From Bacillota bacterium (lineage in GTDB: Bacteria; Bacillota; Clostridia; Oscillospirales; Oscillospiraceae): 36,265 nt of DNA. This document shows, piece by piece, positions 18,260 to 27,484 of this stretch. The translations under genes were made by a program, and so were the position numbers. The stretch is taken from positions 1-36,265 of the forward strand of contig JAQYBZ010000109.1 in the NCBI GenBank assembly GCA_029003235.1, in the 5' to 3' direction. Numbering within the stretch: position 1 is the stretch's first letter; every line of letters starts with the position of its first letter. The notes under the pieces were generated by a model. The model ran no database searches, had not been told where the DNA came from, and was given only the letters and a program-made list of their open reading frames with translations.

Positions 18260-18619
18260 TTATTTTATGAACTTGTCGATGGCCTGACACAAATCGTCCA
18301 GCGCCTGCTTGTCATCGTGCTCTACAGCGCTGACGATGCAGTGCTGAATATGATCCTCCAGGATTACCTTTCCCACATTGTTTATGGCGGAGCGCACGGC
18401 GGCAATCTGGATAAGCACCTCGGAGCAGTCCCGCCCCTCCTCTACCATCTTGCGCACGGATTCCAGATGGCCGATGGCGCGGGAAAGCCGGTTCAGCACT
18501 GCCTTGGTGTTTTCGTGGACATGGGGCGTGCCCTCCGAATGAACGTGTTCGTGATGCTCCCCCGCCTCGTGCAGGTGCGGAATATTGTGCTGGTGCAGAT
18601 AAGCGTGATCGTGTTCCAT
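18260..18619 (-). CDS. CsoR/RcnR-family metal-sensing repressor with His-rich N-terminal extension
   Basis: DUF156 core NRLSRAIGHLESVRKMVEEGRDCSEVLIQIAAVRSAINNVGKVILEDHIQHCI; 12 His in the first 37 residues. Confidence 0.92.
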   Translation of the reverse strand: MEHDHAYLHQHNIPHLHEAGEHHEHVHSEGTPHVHENTKAVLNRLSRAIGHLESVRKMVEEGRDCSEVLIQIAAVRSAINNVGKVILEDHIQHCIVSAVEHDDKQALDDLCQAIDKFIK

Positions 18620-18750
18620 ATAAATACACCCTTTCTTTTTGCAGAGCTATCGTAGCACATTATTTAGAATATTTCCACTAAAAAAACAAAATCCCATGTT
18701 TTTTACGCAGAATTATCCCCCTCCCCGGGTTTTTCGGGAGACTTCGGGAC

Positions 18751-18779
18751 TTTACAAAGCCGCTGCCTTTGGGTATAAT
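18751..18779 (+). promoter_or_regulatory. Sigma-A promoter TTTACA-N17-TATAAT for the His-rich gene
   Basis: Direct reading. Confidence 0.7.
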
Positions 18780-18811
18780 AACGGCAAACATCTGAAACGG
18801 AGGAATCTTTC

Positions 18812-19180
18812 ATGCATCTGGAACACGACGGCTGCGCCCATGACCATGGGCACGAGCACGAACATACCCATGCCGACGGCACTACCCACAGCCATGTCCA
18901 CACCCACGATGACGGCGCCCATACCCACACCCACTGCGACCAGGCGCCGGAATGTGCCGGGTGCCAGCAGGGGCAGTACACGCCCCGGCAGGAGCTGATG
19001 GCACTGATGAAATACATGGTCGGCCACAACGCTTCCCATGCCAAAGAGCTGGCCGATCTGGCGGAAAAAGTGAAGTCTCTGGGCGATGACAGCGCCTATG
19101 AGCAGATCATGCTGGCTGTCAGCGACTTTGAAAAGGGCAATTTGCGTCTTTCCACCGTGCTGGCCGCCATGAAGGAGTAA
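18812..19180 (+). CDS. His-rich putative metal-binding protein
   Basis: 15 His in the first 41 residues plus CAGC motif and helical C-terminal domain; RBS GGAGG. Confidence 0.85.
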   Translation: MHLEHDGCAHDHGHEHEHTHADGTTHSHVHTHDDGAHTHTHCDQAPECAGCQQGQYTPRQELMALMKYMVGHNASHAKELADLAEKVKSLGDDSAYEQIMLAVSDFEKGNLRLSTVLAAMKE

Positions 19181-19186
19181 GGAGTT

Positions 19187-19387
19187 ATGTGTCTTTCTTC
19201 TGTATATGCCGACCGGGTGGACACGGAAAACCTCATCCTGTCCAATGTGCAGCGCATTGACTGCCGGGAGGGCTATGTAATCCTCACGGACATTCTGGAA
19301 CGGGAGATGAAGGTGCCCGGGTGTCTTCTGAGTATCGATCTGGTGGGCAACACCGCCATTGTTGAGCGCACGGAACGCCAGCCATGA
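19187..19387 (+). CDS. cooT: CooT-family small nickel-binding protein
   Basis: 66 aa MCLSSVYADR...VQRIDCREGYVILTDILEREMKVPGCLLSIDLVGNTAIVE matches the CooT pattern. Confidence 0.85.
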   Translation: MCLSSVYADRVDTENLILSNVQRIDCREGYVILTDILEREMKVPGCLLSIDLVGNTAIVERTERQP

Positions 19388-19611
19388 AGCAGTACGAGCT
19401 TGTCCGGGAAATCCAGAATCTGTGTGCAAACAACCAGATGCGGGACGTCTTTTTCGACGAGGTCGAGACAGACGACCCGGTCTTGTGGGTCAAAAACGCC
19501 GTCAAGGGACGTCAGGTTACGCTGACCGTAGAGCAAAAAGCCAACGGCGAGCTGACGATCTTTGTGGAAAGCGCCGGTATGACCCAAAAATTTCTATTTA
19601 CACCCATATAA
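19384..19611 (+). CDS. Small protein of unknown function (75 aa)
   Basis: ATGA overlap with the CooT gene; coding-like composition. Confidence 0.7.
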   Translation: MKQYELVREIQNLCANNQMRDVFFDEVETDDPVLWVKNAVKGRQVTLTVEQKANGELTIFVESAGMTQKFLFTPI

Positions 19612-19710
19612 TCGGCTGTGGTGGTACGGCGCCTCCGTACTTGGAATTTTTACGACAGATGGAGCGACCATCTCAAAGGAGCCGCTCCCTTGACTTCACA
19701 GCAAACATAA

Positions 19711-19745
19711 GACCGGCGGGGAAAACGTCCCAGCCGGTCTTTGCT
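19711..19745. terminator. Bidirectional intrinsic terminator
   Basis: AGACCGGCGGGGAAAACGTCCCAGCCGGTCTTTGCTTT. Confidence 0.8.
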
Positions 19746-20678
19746 TTAGCTCAGATGTATAAATGTCGTTCCAAGGCGAGTTTGAAAGCCAAGCGCCTGA
19801 TACATCCCCTCATCACACGGTGCGCAGCAGACGCTCAGGCTTGAAATACCGTTTTCCCTGCACCAGGTCTGCGCTGCCTGCGCCAGCAGCCTGGCCACAC
19901 CCTTTTTACGGAATACCGGCTCAATGTAGAAGTCATCAAACACACCGGTGTCGCCGCAGGAAAACGTGGAGAAGCATTTGCTGACACTGCACATTCCCAC
20001 TGCGCGATAGCCACGCCTTGCAACAAAGAACGTGATTCTCTTTTCCCGGATCGCCTGCTGGAGCAGCTCCTGCTTTTCTCCGGAGAAAGGTTCCTCGCCG
20101 ATTTCGTACAAAAAACCGTTCTCCAGCTTCAAAAGCTGCCAGTCCTGCGGGTCAGAGAGAAGCTCAATTTTGATCGGAACCGCTTCCTTCGGAGGCAGGA
20201 GCATCAGGGGCTCTCCCCACTCGTCCATTCCGTTGCGCACAAATCCAAGGCTCTGCCAGAAGCGAAGCCGGCGTTCATCACTGCCATAATTCAGTTCTGC
20301 ATAAGCAGCGCCGTTTTCAAACGCCCATTGCAGAAGCAATCCGGCACATTGCCTGCCCGTACCGTTGCCCCGGAATTGGGGGAAAACGCAGAACTCCAAG
20401 ATGAAGCATTTTCTGTCTTCTGTGTGATAAATCACCGGCATGGCAAAGCCAATGTCCTGATCCGCCCTGTGGAAAAACAGATAGCGGCATCGATCCTGCT
20501 CACGATCATGGAGCTTCTGTATATGCGCCCGGTACTCGGTATCACTGAGGAAGTATGCTCTGTTCCCGTCCTCCGGGTCAGGAAAAATATCGCGCTTGAA
20601 ATAGATGTGAAGCTGTTCCCAGAAGGCCGCAACATCGCGTTCCGTTCCGGCTTCACGAATGGTAATCTCTCTTTCCAT
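19746..20678 (-). CDS. Tandem-domain GNAT N-acetyltransferase
   Basis: Two GNAT-like cores: FCVFPQFRGNGTGRQCAGLLLQWA and FYIEPVFRKKGVARLLAQAAQ; RBS GGAGG. Confidence 0.9.
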   Translation of the reverse strand: MEREITIREAGTERDVAAFWEQLHIYFKRDIFPDPEDGNRAYFLSDTEYRAHIQKLHDREQDRCRYLFFHRADQDIGFAMPVIYHTEDRKCFILEFCVFPQFRGNGTGRQCAGLLLQWAFENGAAYAELNYGSDERRLRFWQSLGFVRNGMDEWGEPLMLLPPKEAVPIKIELLSDPQDWQLLKLENGFLYEIGEEPFSGEKQELLQQAIREKRITFFVARRGYRAVGMCSVSKCFSTFSCGDTGVFDDFYIEPVFRKKGVARLLAQAAQTWCRENGISSLSVCCAPCDEGMYQALGFQTRLGTTFIHLS

Positions 20679-20904
20679 TTATATTCCTCCAAATTTGATT
20701 CGGAGGGTTAAAATGCGTGAACCCTCCATACACGATTCATCTTCATAAAAAACCATCCTTTCCTGATCACGATTGATATACAGCATCTCATGATGCAGAT
20801 ACATCCCCAAGTAAAGACAAATCCCGTAAAAAGCCTGCGCAAGCCCGTTCACATCGAAGCGTTCAACAGACTTGTACAAGGAAAAACTGGGACGATGCGG
20901 ACTT

Positions 20905-20948
20905 TCCGAAAACAACGCCTCCGGCGCAGAAGCGGCGGAGGCGTTGTT
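20905..20948 (-). terminator. Intrinsic terminator after xerD
   Basis: AACAACGCCTCCG...CGGAGGCGTTGTT 13-bp stem, followed on the minus strand by TTCGG. Confidence 0.7.
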
Positions 20949-20974
20949 CTATACTGCGGAGAAAAGCGCCGGTA

Positions 20975-21862
20975 TTATGCCTTGGGATGGCATTTATTAT
21001 AGACCGACTGGAGATTCTGCTTGACCAGCTTGGCATAGATCTGGGTGGAAGAAATATCGCTGTGTCCCAGCATTTCCTGAATGGCCTTGAGATCGGCGCC
21101 GTTTTCCAGCAGATGGGCGGCAAAGCTGTGCCGCAAAGTATGGGGCGTAATATCCTTGTCGATCTGGGCGGTCTGCTGATAGTGCTTGATGATCTTCCAG
21201 AAGCCCTGCCGGGACATACGCTCTCCGTTGAGATTGACAAACAGCGCCGTTTCCAGCGGGCTGGCAATGAGATTGGGACGCACCTTGGCCAGATAATCGT
21301 CCAGCGCGCGGATGGCGGCAGGATACATGGGAATGATGCGGTATTTGCCGCCGCCGACACACTTAATGAATCCGGCGGAGATATTCACATCGTCCACGTT
21401 GAGGGAAATCAGCTCACTCACCCGGATCCCCGTCGCGTACAGCAGCTCCAGCATGGCCTTGTCCCGATAGCCCTTCATGTCCGTGCAGGTGGGCTGGGCA
21501 AGCAGCAGCTCCACTTCCTTGCCGGTCAGGATCTGGGGCAGCTTTTTCTCCGTTTTGGCAACGTGGATGTTGCGGATGGGATTGCTCTCCACATATCCGG
21601 CGCTGAGCAGAAAGCCGTAAAAGCTCTTGATGGAGGCCAGAGACCGGGAAACCGTGGCAGGTGATTTGCCCTGCTTGGTCAGCCAGGTCATGTAGCCGGA
21701 AACCATCTGCTGGGTGACGGAGAGAAGATCCGAGTCCAGCACGCCGATCACATAGGCGGAAAACTGCCGCACGTCCCGCAGATAGGAGGTCACCGTGTTG
21801 CCGGAGGAGTGCTTCATATTCATAAGATAGTCTTCGTAAAGCCCGATATAATCCATTCTCAT
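20975..21862 (-). CDS. xerD: Tyrosine recombinase XerD-like
   Basis: GIRVSELISL, HTLRHSFAAHLLENGADLKAIQEMLGHSDISSTQIY; directly downstream of spoIIM. Confidence 0.92.
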   Translation of the reverse strand: MRMDYIGLYEDYLMNMKHSSGNTVTSYLRDVRQFSAYVIGVLDSDLLSVTQQMVSGYMTWLTKQGKSPATVSRSLASIKSFYGFLLSAGYVESNPIRNIHVAKTEKKLPQILTGKEVELLLAQPTCTDMKGYRDKAMLELLYATGIRVSELISLNVDDVNISAGFIKCVGGGKYRIIPMYPAAIRALDDYLAKVRPNLIASPLETALFVNLNGERMSRQGFWKIIKHYQQTAQIDKDITPHTLRHSFAAHLLENGADLKAIQEMLGHSDISSTQIYAKLVKQNLQSVYNKCHPKA

Positions 21863-21875
21863 GTACCTTAATCCA

Positions 21876-22445
21876 TTATGATATGAACCAACCTTGGCAA
21901 AGGCGGCGCAGAAAATACGGCGCGAGGGAAAAGCCGAGCAAACAGCAAAGCAAAATACAGCCACCTGCAAGCAGACCGAAGGCAGGCATCCGGCGAAAGC
22001 CAAATTGCCGCCGCCCGGCGTTGACAAATGCACAGGCAGACAGCAAGAACAGGGGAAGCGGCAGTAAAAACGGCAGCATGGTCACTGCGGCCAGCACGGT
22101 TCCCCTGCTCCCTGCGGCGGCCGTGAGCAGACACACTGTGTAGCCCGACAGAAAGCCTTGCAGGCCAAACAGCAGCGTCACAGACACAAGGGAAAAACTG
22201 AGCTGGCTGCACAGAAACAAAAGCACCGGAAACAGCGCGCATGCCAGCAGCGTCTGAAGCGTCGGCCTGTGCAAAAAAGCCGCCAGATAGTTCTCAGCGA
22301 AAGCGCCGTCCAGCCGGTGGGTCTTCTGAAACACAAGGGCGCATCCGCTGCCGGCTACCGCGCCGAGAACCAGCGCCAGCAGCAAAAAGAGATAAAAACG
22401 GCGGCGATGGCGGTCACCCAAGACCGCATAATTTGTGTCATGCAT
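21876..22445 (-). CDS. spoIIM: Stage II sporulation protein M-like membrane protein
   Basis: Multi-TM protein of SpoIIM size and pattern (GLQGFLSGYTVCLLT); neighbours xerD as in Bacillus; ATG at 22445 with GGGAGG. Confidence 0.8.
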   Translation of the reverse strand: MHDTNYAVLGDRHRRRFYLFLLLALVLGAVAGSGCALVFQKTHRLDGAFAENYLAAFLHRPTLQTLLACALFPVLLFLCSQLSFSLVSVTLLFGLQGFLSGYTVCLLTAAAGSRGTVLAAVTMLPFLLPLPLFLLSACAFVNAGRRQFGFRRMPAFGLLAGGCILLCCLLGFSLAPYFLRRLCQGWFIS

Positions 22446-22911
22446 TGGAACCTCCCGAAAGAAAATACAACATCTTGTGGGTAAAAAAATGCAAGGCACA
22501 AATTATAATGAAAAGATTATTTCTACCAGTTTTCACAGGACTGTGCCTTGTTAATATAATCGAAAACGTGTGATAATTCAAGAGGTTTTCGACACTTTTT
22601 TGAAATTTGTTAATTATGAACAGATATTATGTAAATTACTTTATGTAAACCTTAGAACCGCAAGGCAGATTTTGTGTTCCCACAGGTTTGTGTGTACAAT
22701 ATATTGAAATATCCCACGTCTTTCCTCCCTGGCAGGCTGCCCAAAAGGTTCTGTTTTATTTATCAAGCAAGCGCATGGATAAAATGCCATATGCCCGTCC
22801 GGTGGCTCAGCCTTGTAGTTTTAAGCGCGTCGCCCGGGATGGTCTGTATGCGCAAAAATTTGTCCACGCATTTCCTTGCCTGTCTTTTGTGTGCTGACGG
22901 CGCAGGAAGGA

Positions 22912-23316
22912 TTAAGTGTATTTCCGCTGGCGCTTCCTTGCCCCCAGCAGGCCGCACACCAAAGCGCAGCCCAAAACGACGGCCATCGTGGGCAGCAGCC
23001 GCTGGAACTTCCCCTTTTGCAGGATGCCGTTGCTGATGGCGAGCAGAAGCAAATAGGACGCGCCCGTCACAAAAGACAGGGGCAGTTTTTGCTTCTCTAC
23101 CCGCCGGGCGGTCACGGCGCAGCCCGCCAGTGCGGAAAGACCCGTAATCACATAGGCGTATACCACCCGCATGGACACGGGCAAAGCGCCGCTGGTGATC
23201 AGCTTTGCCAGCAGCAGCGCCAACGCCGCCGATACCGCCGCACATAAAAAGCCGTTGAGAACCGCTGACAGCCACGGGTTCATGGGACGGCTCCTCTTCT
23301 TCCCTATTTTCCCCAT
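22912..23316 (-). CDS. TIGR04086-family membrane protein
   Basis: Four predicted TM segments; size and position near yajC. Confidence 0.7.
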   Translation of the reverse strand: MGKIGKKRSRPMNPWLSAVLNGFLCAAVSAALALLLAKLITSGALPVSMRVVYAYVITGLSALAGCAVTARRVEKQKLPLSFVTGASYLLLLAISNGILQKGKFQRLLPTMAVVLGCALVCGLLGARKRQRKYT

Positions 23317-23375
23317 TTTGCACTCCTCCTTTTTTCGTTACAGTCTATGTCCCATTCAAAACGGGCATGACAAAA

Positions 23376-23394
23376 CCCGGACGGCAAGTCCGGG
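23376..23394 (-). terminator. Intrinsic terminator
   Basis: Minus strand CCCGGAC-TTGCC-GTCCGGGTTTTGT. Confidence 0.6.
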
Positions 23395-23445
23395 CAAAAT
23401 TCTGCGCAGCGTTTGTTCACAGCATAGAAGCGTCTCCTGACACAC

Positions 23446-23476
23446 AAAAACCCGGGCTGAATATCAGCCCGGGTTT
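23446..23476 (-). terminator. Intrinsic terminator after yajC
   Basis: Minus strand AAACCCGGGCTGATATTCAGCCCGGGTTTTTGTG. Confidence 0.85.
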
Positions 23477-23486
23477 GAAAACACGC

Positions 23487-23906
23487 TTATTTCTTATCCT
23501 TTTTGGCTTTCTTTTCGGCCTTTTCCTTGGCCTTGGCAGCGGCACGCTCTTTGGCCTTGGCTTTGGCCTCGTCCTGTGCCTTTTTCTTTTCTTCCTCTGC
23601 GGAATTGTTGGTCATGACCGCCCACTTCTGCATGGCGATACGCACACGGTCTTCGCTGGTCTCGATGACAATCGCGTCGTCGCTGATCTCCACGATCGTG
23701 CCCATGAGACCGCCGATGGTAGTGATCTTATCGCCCTTGGACAGAGAGCTGCGAAGCGCCTCTGCCTCTTTCTTCTTCTTGTTTTCCGGACGGATAATCA
23801 TGAAATAGAACACTGCGAAAAGGGCAAGAAGCATAATGATGTAGGAGAAGCCGCCGCCGCTGCTTCCGTCGCCGGTCGTTGCCATAAGCGCAAAGAAATT
23901 GTTCAT
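23487..23906 (-). CDS. yajC: Preprotein translocase subunit YajC
   Basis: FYFMIIRPENKKKKE, LSKGDKITTIGGLMGTIVEI; downstream of queA-tgt. Confidence 0.95.
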   Translation of the reverse strand: MNNFFALMATTGDGSSGGGFSYIIMLLALFAVFYFMIIRPENKKKKEAEALRSSLSKGDKITTIGGLMGTIVEISDDAIVIETSEDRVRIAMQKWAVMTNNSAEEEKKKAQDEAKAKAKERAAAKAKEKAEKKAKKDKK

Positions 23907-24014
23907 TGTTTACCTCCAAGTATTGTTTGAATTCATTATAACGGCCATACTGTCGTATTTCAAGTGTCAAAATTGTTAATTTTTCCCGTTCATACTGCCG
24001 GAGGGTGCGAAGGA

Positions 24015-25145
24015 TTATAGTTTCTCCGACAGGCGCTGGGAATATTCGGCGCGGAAGGCTGCAAAGCGCCCCTCGTCCAGAGCCTGGCGAATTCTGCTCA
24101 TGAGGTCGTTGTAGAAATACAGGTTGTGCATGACGGCCAGACGCATGGCCAGCATTTCCTCCGCCTTGAACAGGTGGTGCAGATAGGCGCGGGAATACCG
24201 GCGGCAGACCGGGCAGTTGCATGCGGGGTCAATGGGGCTTTCGTCCCGCTCGTATTTGGCGTTTTTCAGATTTCTGGTGCCCTCCCAGGTGAACAGCTTG
24301 GCATGGCGGGCGTTTCTGGCGGGCATGACGCAGTCGAAGAAATCCACACCCCGGGCAACGCCCTCGATAATATTGCTGGGCGTGCCCACACCCATGAGGT
24401 AGCGGGTCTTGTTTTTGGGCATATATGGCTCTACCGCTTCAATGATGCGGTACATGGTCTCGGTGCTCTCCCCTACCGCCAGCCCGCCGATGGCGTAGCC
24501 GGGCAGATCCAGCTCTGCAATCTTCTGCATATGCCAGATACGCAGATCCTCATAGTCGCCGCCCTGATTGATGCCCCACAGCATCTGCTGGGGATTGACC
24601 GTGTCCGGCAGGGCGTTGAGCCGTTGGTTTTCCGCCTTGCAGCGGACGAGCCAGCGGTAAGTGCGCTGGCAGGACTCTTTCACATAGTCGTAAGGCGACG
24701 GGTTCTGTACACATTCGTCAAAGGCCATGGCAATATCAGAGCCCAGATTGGACTGGATCTGCATACTCTCCTCCGGCCCCATGAAGATCCGGCGTCCATC
24801 GATATGGGAGGCGAAGGTCACGCCCTCCTCCTTGATCTTTCGCAGGCTGGCCAGGGAAAAAACCTGAAATCCGCCGGAATCCGTCAGAATGGGGCCGTCC
24901 CAGGTCATAAACCGGTGCAGACCGCCCAGATCGTGTACCAGCCGGTCTCCGGGGCGCAGATGCAGATGGTAGGTGTTGGACAGCTCCACCTGACAGCCGA
25001 TGGCTTTTAAGTCCGCCGCCGAAAGGCCGCCCTTAATGGCGCCCTGAGTGCCCACGTTCATAAATACCGGCGTCTGCACCGTCCCATGGGCGCAGGTAAA
25101 CACCCCTCTGCGGGCAGCGCCCTCCGTTTTGATCAGTTCAAACAT
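24015..25145 (-). CDS. tgt: tRNA-guanine transglycosylase
   Basis: PVFMNVGTQGAIKG, LTDSGGFQVFSLA, GINQGGDYEDLR, zinc CxC..C motif NCPVCRRYSRAYLHHL. Confidence 0.97.
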   Translation of the reverse strand: MFELIKTEGAARRGVFTCAHGTVQTPVFMNVGTQGAIKGGLSAADLKAIGCQVELSNTYHLHLRPGDRLVHDLGGLHRFMTWDGPILTDSGGFQVFSLASLRKIKEEGVTFASHIDGRRIFMGPEESMQIQSNLGSDIAMAFDECVQNPSPYDYVKESCQRTYRWLVRCKAENQRLNALPDTVNPQQMLWGINQGGDYEDLRIWHMQKIAELDLPGYAIGGLAVGESTETMYRIIEAVEPYMPKNKTRYLMGVGTPSNIIEGVARGVDFFDCVMPARNARHAKLFTWEGTRNLKNAKYERDESPIDPACNCPVCRRYSRAYLHHLFKAEEMLAMRLAVMHNLYFYNDLMSRIRQALDEGRFAAFRAEYSQRLSEKL

Positions 25146-25187
25146 AGCAACCTCTCAAGGATGAATTTCCGGCAAACCGCAGGCCGG

Positions 25188-26219
25188 TCAAAGGATCAGC
25201 ATGGCGTCGCCGAAGCTGAAAAAGCGGTAGCGCTCTGCCACCGCCGTGTGGTAGGCGTTCATGGTATGCTCATAACCTGCAAAGGCGGAAACCAGCATGA
25301 TCAGCGTGCTTTCCGGCAGGTGGAAGTTGGTAATCAGCGCATCCATGGCGCGGAAACGGTAGCCCGGATAGATGAAAATGTCCGTCCACGCGGATTTTTC
25401 CGTAAAATGGCCGTCGGCATCCGCCAGAGATTCCAGCGTCCGGCAGGAGGTGGTGCCCACGCAGACGATGCGCCCGCCCCGGTCTTTGGCTTCGTTGATG
25501 GTCTCGGCAGTCTGGCGGTCGATCATGCAGAATTCCGAGTGCATATGATGCTCCGTAATTTCCTCCGCCTTGACGGGGCGGAAGGTGCCAAGCCCCACAT
25601 GGAGGGTGATATAGGCGATGGAAACACCCTTTTGGGCGATCTTTTCCAAAAGCTCTTTGGTGAAATGCAGACCCGCCGTGGGCGCGGCCGCAGAGCCGTT
25701 GACCTTGGAATAGACGGTCTGATAGCGCTCGGAATCCTTCAGCTCCTGCCGGATATAGGGCGGCAGCGGCATCTTGCCCAGCCGCTCCAGAACCTCCAGA
25801 AAAATGCCCTCATAGTGGAACTGTACCAGCTTGTTGCCCTCGTCCATGGCGCCCACCACCGTGGCGGTCAGCTCGCCGTCGCCGAAGGACAGTTCCGTGC
25901 CGACGGGAGTCTTTTTCCCGGGCTTGGTCAGGCACTCCCAAACGCCGTCGCCCTTGTCCTGCAGCAGCAGCACCTCCACCGCGCCTCTGGTGGGCTCCCG
26001 GTGTCCCAGAAGTCTGGCGGGCAGAACTCTGGAATTGTTCAGCACCAGACAGTCTCCGGGCTGCAGATAGTCCAGAATATCATAAAAATGGCGATGCTCC
26101 ATCGCACCCGTGTCCTTGTGCAGCACCATCAGCCGGGAGCTGTCCCGGCGCTCCAGCGGCGTCTGGGCAATCAGCTCCTGGGGCAGATCATAATAAAAGT
26201 CATGGGTTTTCAAAGGCAT
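25188..26219 (-). CDS. queA: S-adenosylmethionine:tRNA ribosyltransferase-isomerase
   Basis: [52 protein letters not shown] at 26219 with GAGGAA. Confidence 0.97.
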   Translation of the reverse strand: MPLKTHDFYYDLPQELIAQTPLERRDSSRLMVLHKDTGAMEHRHFYDILDYLQPGDCLVLNNSRVLPARLLGHREPTRGAVEVLLLQDKGDGVWECLTKPGKKTPVGTELSFGDGELTATVVGAMDEGNKLVQFHYEGIFLEVLERLGKMPLPPYIRQELKDSERYQTVYSKVNGSAAAPTAGLHFTKELLEKIAQKGVSIAYITLHVGLGTFRPVKAEEITEHHMHSEFCMIDRQTAETINEAKDRGGRIVCVGTTSCRTLESLADADGHFTEKSAWTDIFIYPGYRFRAMDALITNFHLPESTLIMLVSAFAGYEHTMNAYHTAVAERYRFFSFGDAMLIL

Positions 26220-26339
26220 TTCCTCGGTTTTCTTCAAAGTAGTATGATTATAATGCATTTTGCGCCGGTTTGCAACCGCTGTTTCAGGCATGCCGCGCTT
26301 CTTTGGCGAATAGATATGAAGGGACAAGGAGGTTATGAT

Positions 26340-27221
26340 ATGGACAACATTCTCTTTCACGGCGCGTGTACCGCTTTGATCACGCCCTTTGACCAAAGCG
26401 GAGTTGATTTCCAAGCCTTTGACCGTCTGCTGGATCGCCAGCTACAGGCGGGGATCCAGGCCGTGGTGGTCTGCGGAACCACCGGCGAGGCCAGCGCCAT
26501 GAGCGACGTGGAAAAGCTGGCGCTGATGAGCCATGCCGTGCGCTATGTCCGGGGTCGCTGCCGGGTGTTGGGCGGTACCGGCAGCAACAGTACCGCGCAC
26601 GCGGCAGAACTATCGGCCGCCGCCGCTCAAACCGGTGTGGACGCCCTGCTGGTGGTGACGCCCTATTACAACAAATGTACCCAGCAGGGGCTGGTTGCCC
26701 ACTACGAACAGATCAAAAAGGCCGCCGGCATCCCGGTCATCGCCTACAATGTCCCAAGCCGTACCGGCGTGGACATTGCACCCCAGACCTGCAAGGCGCT
26801 TTGTGAAGTGGGCATTGCGGGCATCAAGGAGGCCAATCCCGACGCCTCCCGGGTCTCTCAGATCTGTGGCTTGTGTCCGGAGGGCTTCACCGTCTGGTGC
26901 GGCAATGACGACCGCATCGTACCTTTTATGGCTGCCGGCGCCCAGGGGGTCATCTCCGTTTTGTCCAACCCCTGCCCTGCTCTGCTGCGGCAGATCACCG
27001 ACGCCTGCCTGCTTGGGGACTACGCACTGGCGGCAAAGCGGCAGGCCGAGGCCATGCCTCTCATCAGCGCACTGTTTGCAGAGGTCAACCCTATTCCCGT
27101 CAAGGCGGTTATGGAGCTGCTGGGTCAGCAGGCCGGTCAGTGCCGTCTGCCGCTTACCGGGGCTTCCCCCCAGACGGTAGCGCGTCTGAAAGACGCTCTG
27201 CATGGGCTGAACCTGTGCTGA
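26340..27221 (+). CDS. dapA: 4-hydroxy-tetrahydrodipicolinate synthase
   Basis: [49 protein letters not shown]. Confidence 0.95.
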   Translation: MDNILFHGACTALITPFDQSGVDFQAFDRLLDRQLQAGIQAVVVCGTTGEASAMSDVEKLALMSHAVRYVRGRCRVLGGTGSNSTAHAAELSAAAAQTGVDALLVVTPYYNKCTQQGLVAHYEQIKKAAGIPVIAYNVPSRTGVDIAPQTCKALCEVGIAGIKEANPDASRVSQICGLCPEGFTVWCGNDDRIVPFMAAGAQGVISVLSNPCPALLRQITDACLLGDYALAAKRQAEAMPLISALFAEVNPIPVKAVMELLGQQAGQCRLPLTGASPQTVARLKDALHGLNLC

Positions 27222-27306
27222 ACTGCGGAAATTTCAACCTTTGCCCGTAAAAACAGTGCCACAGAGGCAGTTATGGAAAAAAACGGAAAAAATCCGAAAA
27301 AGATTG

Positions 27307-27335
27307 TTGACAACGGGCGGCATCTGTGGTACTAT
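27307..27335 (+). promoter_or_regulatory. Sigma-A promoter TTGACA-N17-TACTAT of the metNIQ leader
   Basis: Consensus -35, 17-bp spacer. Confidence 0.85.
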
Positions 27336-27365
27336 GCAAGAAATTCAGGAAACGGAGGGGCAGTC

Positions 27366-27467
27366 ATGAAGGCTTTTGCACGCGGCGGCTGGATGATGAT
27401 GTGCATGTGCTGCTACATGTGCATGCCTTGCTATGCCTCCAAGCCGTCTCTTGAACCCTGTGAATAA
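27366..27467 (+). CDS. 33-aa Met/Cys-rich leader peptide upstream of metNIQ
   Basis: MKAFARGGWMMMCMCCYMCMPCYASKPSLEPCE; GGAGGGG RBS; followed by terminator before metN. Confidence 0.8.
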   Translation: MKAFARGGWMMMCMCCYMCMPCYASKPSLEPCE

Positions 27468-27484
27468 TTCTCTTTTGAATTACG

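Noticed and set aside
20679-20915. 78-aa minus-strand ORF upstream of the GNAT gene
   Set aside because: Its start lies inside the xerD terminator stem-loop; more likely untranslated leader, though translation from an internal Met cannot be excluded.
22624-22652. Possible dif site (TTATGTAAAC near xerD)
   Set aside because: Only the XerD-side half resembles the Firmicute dif consensus; the expected XerC half-site and 6-bp centre are absent.
27273-27365. Longer 64-aa version of the leader ORF starting at 27273
   Set aside because: The extension overlaps the sigma-A promoter (27307-27335) and precedes the likely transcription start; the ATG at 27366 has its own RBS.
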